Shown piece by piece: positions 61,100-64,000 of a stretch of DNA of 64,000 bases. Position numbers and translations under genes: made by a program. The notes under the pieces are model-generated. The model searched no databases and was not told where the DNA came from. It worked only from the letters and a program-made list of their open reading frames with translations. Each line of letters begins with the position of its first letter. The stretch's first letter is position 1. Source of the stretch: Pomacea canaliculata (taxonomy: Eukaryota > Mollusca > Gastropoda > Architaenioglossa > Ampullariidae); contig NC_037591.1 in the NCBI RefSeq assembly GCF_003073045.1, forward strand, positions 42,697,091 to 42,761,090, written 5' to 3'.

Positions 61100-62135
61100 T
61101 CTAGACAATCCCACTATCGACCGATCTCAATTTTTTCATCACTCTCCAAACCCTTGAAATAAACAGCCATACCCATCTCCAAACTCACAAACTAATAAAA
61201 CATAAAATTCTCCACACTAATGAAGCTGGATTTAGACCCAAACACTCTTGTTACACAACACTAACATCTCTACAATTAGAACTTTACAAGCTTAGTCACT
61301 ACTTCACCAATTCCTTCCATCCTTTCTCTCCAACAGAACTCAGAGTCACAGGTCAAGACCAAAGGTCGGATCCGGCATTCCACAAGATTCAGGTTAGGTC
61401 TTCTGTTCTCTGTCTACATCAGCCACCTTCCTCTTCACATCTCCCAGTCAACCAAATGTTTGCCGACGACACAACAATCAAGCATTTCACAAATAAACTG
61501 ACCTCTGGCAGTTCTTTGACAACCGAGTGCAAAGTTGGTTAGGTTAATAAAAATAATAATAATATTGTTGCATGCCTCGGAAATATGGGGATTAAATAGA
61601 AAACAGAGTAGCGACAGTAGGAAAGTCCATTATTTTCATGTAAAATGTTGCTGGGTTCCAGTAAAAACATCCAACAGGCTGGTGTCTGGAGAGACAGGCA
61701 GGTTCCCCTACATTTTATCTCTGGCGACTAAATCTGTTAAATACTGGTTGCGCCTCCCAGACACTCGGCATCTGATGCTGTGTCTGCTACATACTCGGGA
61801 ATCTGATAACTGGGTATCAAACATACTTTGGTGCTATTTCTGCTATTTGGTTAGGGTTCTGGCGATGTATTAATGTTTTACCAAGTGGAAAATGAGAAAC
61901 TGGTTTTAAAGATATTTAGAGCCAGGCTCTGGGATATTTATTGTCGGGAATGGTTTGCTGGTCTTCAGAATAGCTCTCCATCTGAGATGTACAGTAGTTT
62001 CAAAAGCTGTACAGAAGGAGGAAAGTATATTGATATTATAAATGACATAAGAAAGGCGTGTGCATGTTTCAGAGTAGGAGTATCAGAGATAAATAGTCTC
62101 CACTATTGCCATTGTCCATCCTGCCAAGCGTGACA
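61100..62135 (+). mobile_element. Degraded non-LTR retrotransposon (LINE) fragment
   Basis: Reverse-transcriptase motifs are readable. YRPISIFSSLSK begins at 61115. EAGFRPKHSCYTTLTSL begins at 61222 in another frame. The catalytic-site region MFADDTTIK begins at 61456. Further on, 61535-61873 reads ASEIWG...RFPYILSLATKSVKYWLRL, and the next frame, ending at 62133, closes with YCHCPSC. Both are typical of the C-terminal part of LINE ORF2 with a terminal Cys motif. Stops and frame changes between these pieces show it is long dead. The 5' half of the element is missing. A CA array follows at 62281. Clade uncertain. Confidence 0.85.
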
Positions 62136-62280
62136 GAGGATGAAGCACACGTGATGTATGTGTCCTGTATAACATCGTCACACTCACAAAACAATCATCG
62201 ATCATTGCACTCATCACACAAAACATACGCACACCTCACACCGTCCATTTCATAGTGTCTTTCTGTATCTCTCTCTCTCA

Positions 62281-62425
62281 CGCACACACACACACGAGAA
62301 GATACACACACACACGTATACACACACACACCAACACACACACCAACACACACACACCAACACACACACACACACACACACCAACACACACACAGAAACA
62401 CACACAGAAACACACACACAACCTT
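62281..62425. repeat. CA microsatellite
   Basis: About 145 bp of CA with ACCAACAC and AGAAAC interruptions, just downstream of the LINE fragment. Confidence 0.95.
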
Positions 62426-62624
62426 TTCATTTTCGTGGCAAGGAATGCTGGGTATGTCGTCGCCAAAACGGTCTTTTGATCGGCCTAATGGTCTCCGTCT
62501 GGACCAGCCTACCAGGAGATGTTGGGGGGATCGGCCGCAGCGCCATCTGGCGTTTGAAGGTGAAGTTGCAGACAATTAGCCGCAAGCTGCAGGGACGGAC
62601 GTCAAGGGCGTGCGGCAAGTGGCA

Positions 62625-62690
62625 ACAGTTAGCCTTCATCACAGACAGTTAGCCTTCATCACAGTTAGCCTTCATCACAGACAGTTAGCC
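62625..62690. repeat. Tandem repeat ACAGTTAGCCTTCATCAC
   Basis: Three to four near-perfect units of about 16-20 bp, including shorter variants. Confidence 0.9.
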
Positions 62691-64000
62691 AGCCTCACAC
62701 TCCGCATCCTCCACAACTGAGCCGCCATTGACAGAACAAAACACTAATGTTCTAGAAATAAATAAATATACCAACAGTCAACGAGACATTTCTGAGCATC
62801 CTCCGCTACAACAAACCTATTGTGTCACAGTAACGGCCGTCAGTGCAAAGGTTACCTCCTGACCTTCTTGCTGCAGGGTCAGATGGAGTAATTCTTCTAC
62901 TCAGAGAGACTGAAGGCTAAATTTAGACATCCTTCACACCTGATGATGATTTATGGCGGCACCTAGAAAAATTACTCCCCCTTGAAGGACGTTTGTTCGG
63001 CTGTCCGCCGCGAGGGGGCGTCTCTACCTCAGCCGTGTCCGGTGAAGATGAGGGTGAGGAGGAAATGGGTGTGTCAGACGGGTGGAGCTTGACATACACC
63101 CGTTTTAATAGATTATAACAAATGGGAAGGTTTCAATTAAAGGATGACACAGCTCGTTTTTTGTCTCACAAAAACAACAACAAAACAGCGGCTGATAGCC
63201 AGAGGTGTGTTCTCCGTCGTCAGCAACATCCTGCTTGTCAGGTCACGTGAACGGCACCGCCTTCTTCACCAGCTTCTAAAGAGCTGAATCATATTTTTTT
63301 TTCAATTTTTGTAGTAAAAGAAAGCAAAAACAAATAAAAACCCACACAGATCTTTCTAAGGGAAAATAAACCGGATGAAGAGCCAATTTATTGTCCTCAC
63401 TAGCTTGAAGGACCATTGTAAACCATTCAGCTACTTACCTTGACGGCCGGAACAGGTGGATAGTAAGAATCTCTCCATAGAGAACTGTAGGTGGGTTATT
63501 CTGTTTACAGAAATAATTAATAGATTCTGTGTCCATAGAGCAGATAAGTATCACCGCATACGAAATAAAGTGCTGACGGAAACAAAGAACTGACTAAAGT
63601 ATTTTCATCCTTTATACAAAAACAAATATAGTTTCAAAGCTTTAAAACTGTGTCGCGCTGTGTGTTTCTAACTGTACTTATCTAAATAGATATAACGACT
63701 AAAAGTGTTTACATTTAAAAATGTGTTCTGCGACTCGCCCCAGGCAGCTGAGAATGATCGTAAGTTTTTCCTGAAGCATTGATACAGGAGCGAGTTTAGA
63801 ATGAAATGTGTTGAATAATTACACATCAACAAACATTTGTACAAGTCAGTCACAGTCAGTGCCATCGGCGACTGCGGAGACGGCAGAAGCAGGGAAATAT
63901 TCATTTACTTCTTCTAGCAGTAATGTCCCTTGACATAAATGGAGAACGAAAAAGGAGTAGACGGACATTAAAACACAAATATTGACATCAAAGCAGGACA
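62691..64000. other. Intergenic DNA, no gene seen
   Basis: AT-rich, with a moderately CpG-bearing patch at 62990-63060. Nothing coding is supported up to the window edge. Confidence 0.4.
63682..63741. repeat. Dispersed repeat, copy C
   Basis: Diverged third copy of the repeat at 13261 and 19231: CTAAATAGATATAA, then AAAAGTGTTTACATTTAAAA and ATGTG, followed by a GCCCCAGG segment. Confidence 0.5.

Overview
The window looks like part of a lophotrochozoan, most likely molluscan, Hox cluster. It carries one complete Hox gene and one Hox-linked microRNA in about 64 kb of mostly non-coding DNA. The Hox gene is Hox4 (Deformed/Lox4-independent paralogy group 4) on the + strand, in two exons (21554-22415 and 31882-32171, 383 residues). 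It has the group-4 N-terminus (MSMSSFLMNP, GEPKFPP), a YPWM hexapeptide, an Antp-class homeodomain and the group-4 signature KLPNTK after the homeodomain. The mir-10 hairpin lies at 1445-1523 on the same strand, about 20 kb upstream. This is the ancestral bilaterian position, on the Hox5 side of Hox4. Long CA/GT arrays, tRNA-derived SINE-like pieces and hAT-type MITEs would fit a gastropod genome, but species cannot be read from this sequence.

Layout. 1-21.0 kb (presumed Hox5-Hox4 interval): mir-10, a possible short first exon just behind it, a 174-bp MITE, three identical tRNA-Lys(CTT) genes (one +, two -), a decayed copy of the same tRNA, a candidate conserved non-coding block at 7.1-7.6 kb, a duplicated pair of 0.2-kb hAT MITEs at 14.4-14.8 kb and several tandem repeats. 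21.0-21.55 kb: GC-rich, TATA-less Hox4 promoter region. 21.55-32.17 kb: Hox4, with a 9.5-kb intron holding CA/GT arrays, a palindrome with an octamer site, and a structured inverted repeat whose arms resemble mir-10. 32.2-64 kb: Hox4 3' flank, with no second homeobox recognised. This flank has high-complexity blocks that look like regulatory DNA, a SINE at 44.8 kb, a (TGTC)37 microsatellite, two minisatellites, a small unassigned cysteine-rich ORF at 54.4 kb, and a degraded LINE at 61.1-62.1 kb.

How the parts relate. mir-10 and Hox4 share a strand and probably long-range regulation, as in other bilaterian clusters. The rest of the interval probably consists of cis-regulatory DNA interrupted by mobile-element debris and dispersed tRNA genes. 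Apart from Hox4, I found no protein-coding gene I could name; most long open frames come from simple repeats or chance.
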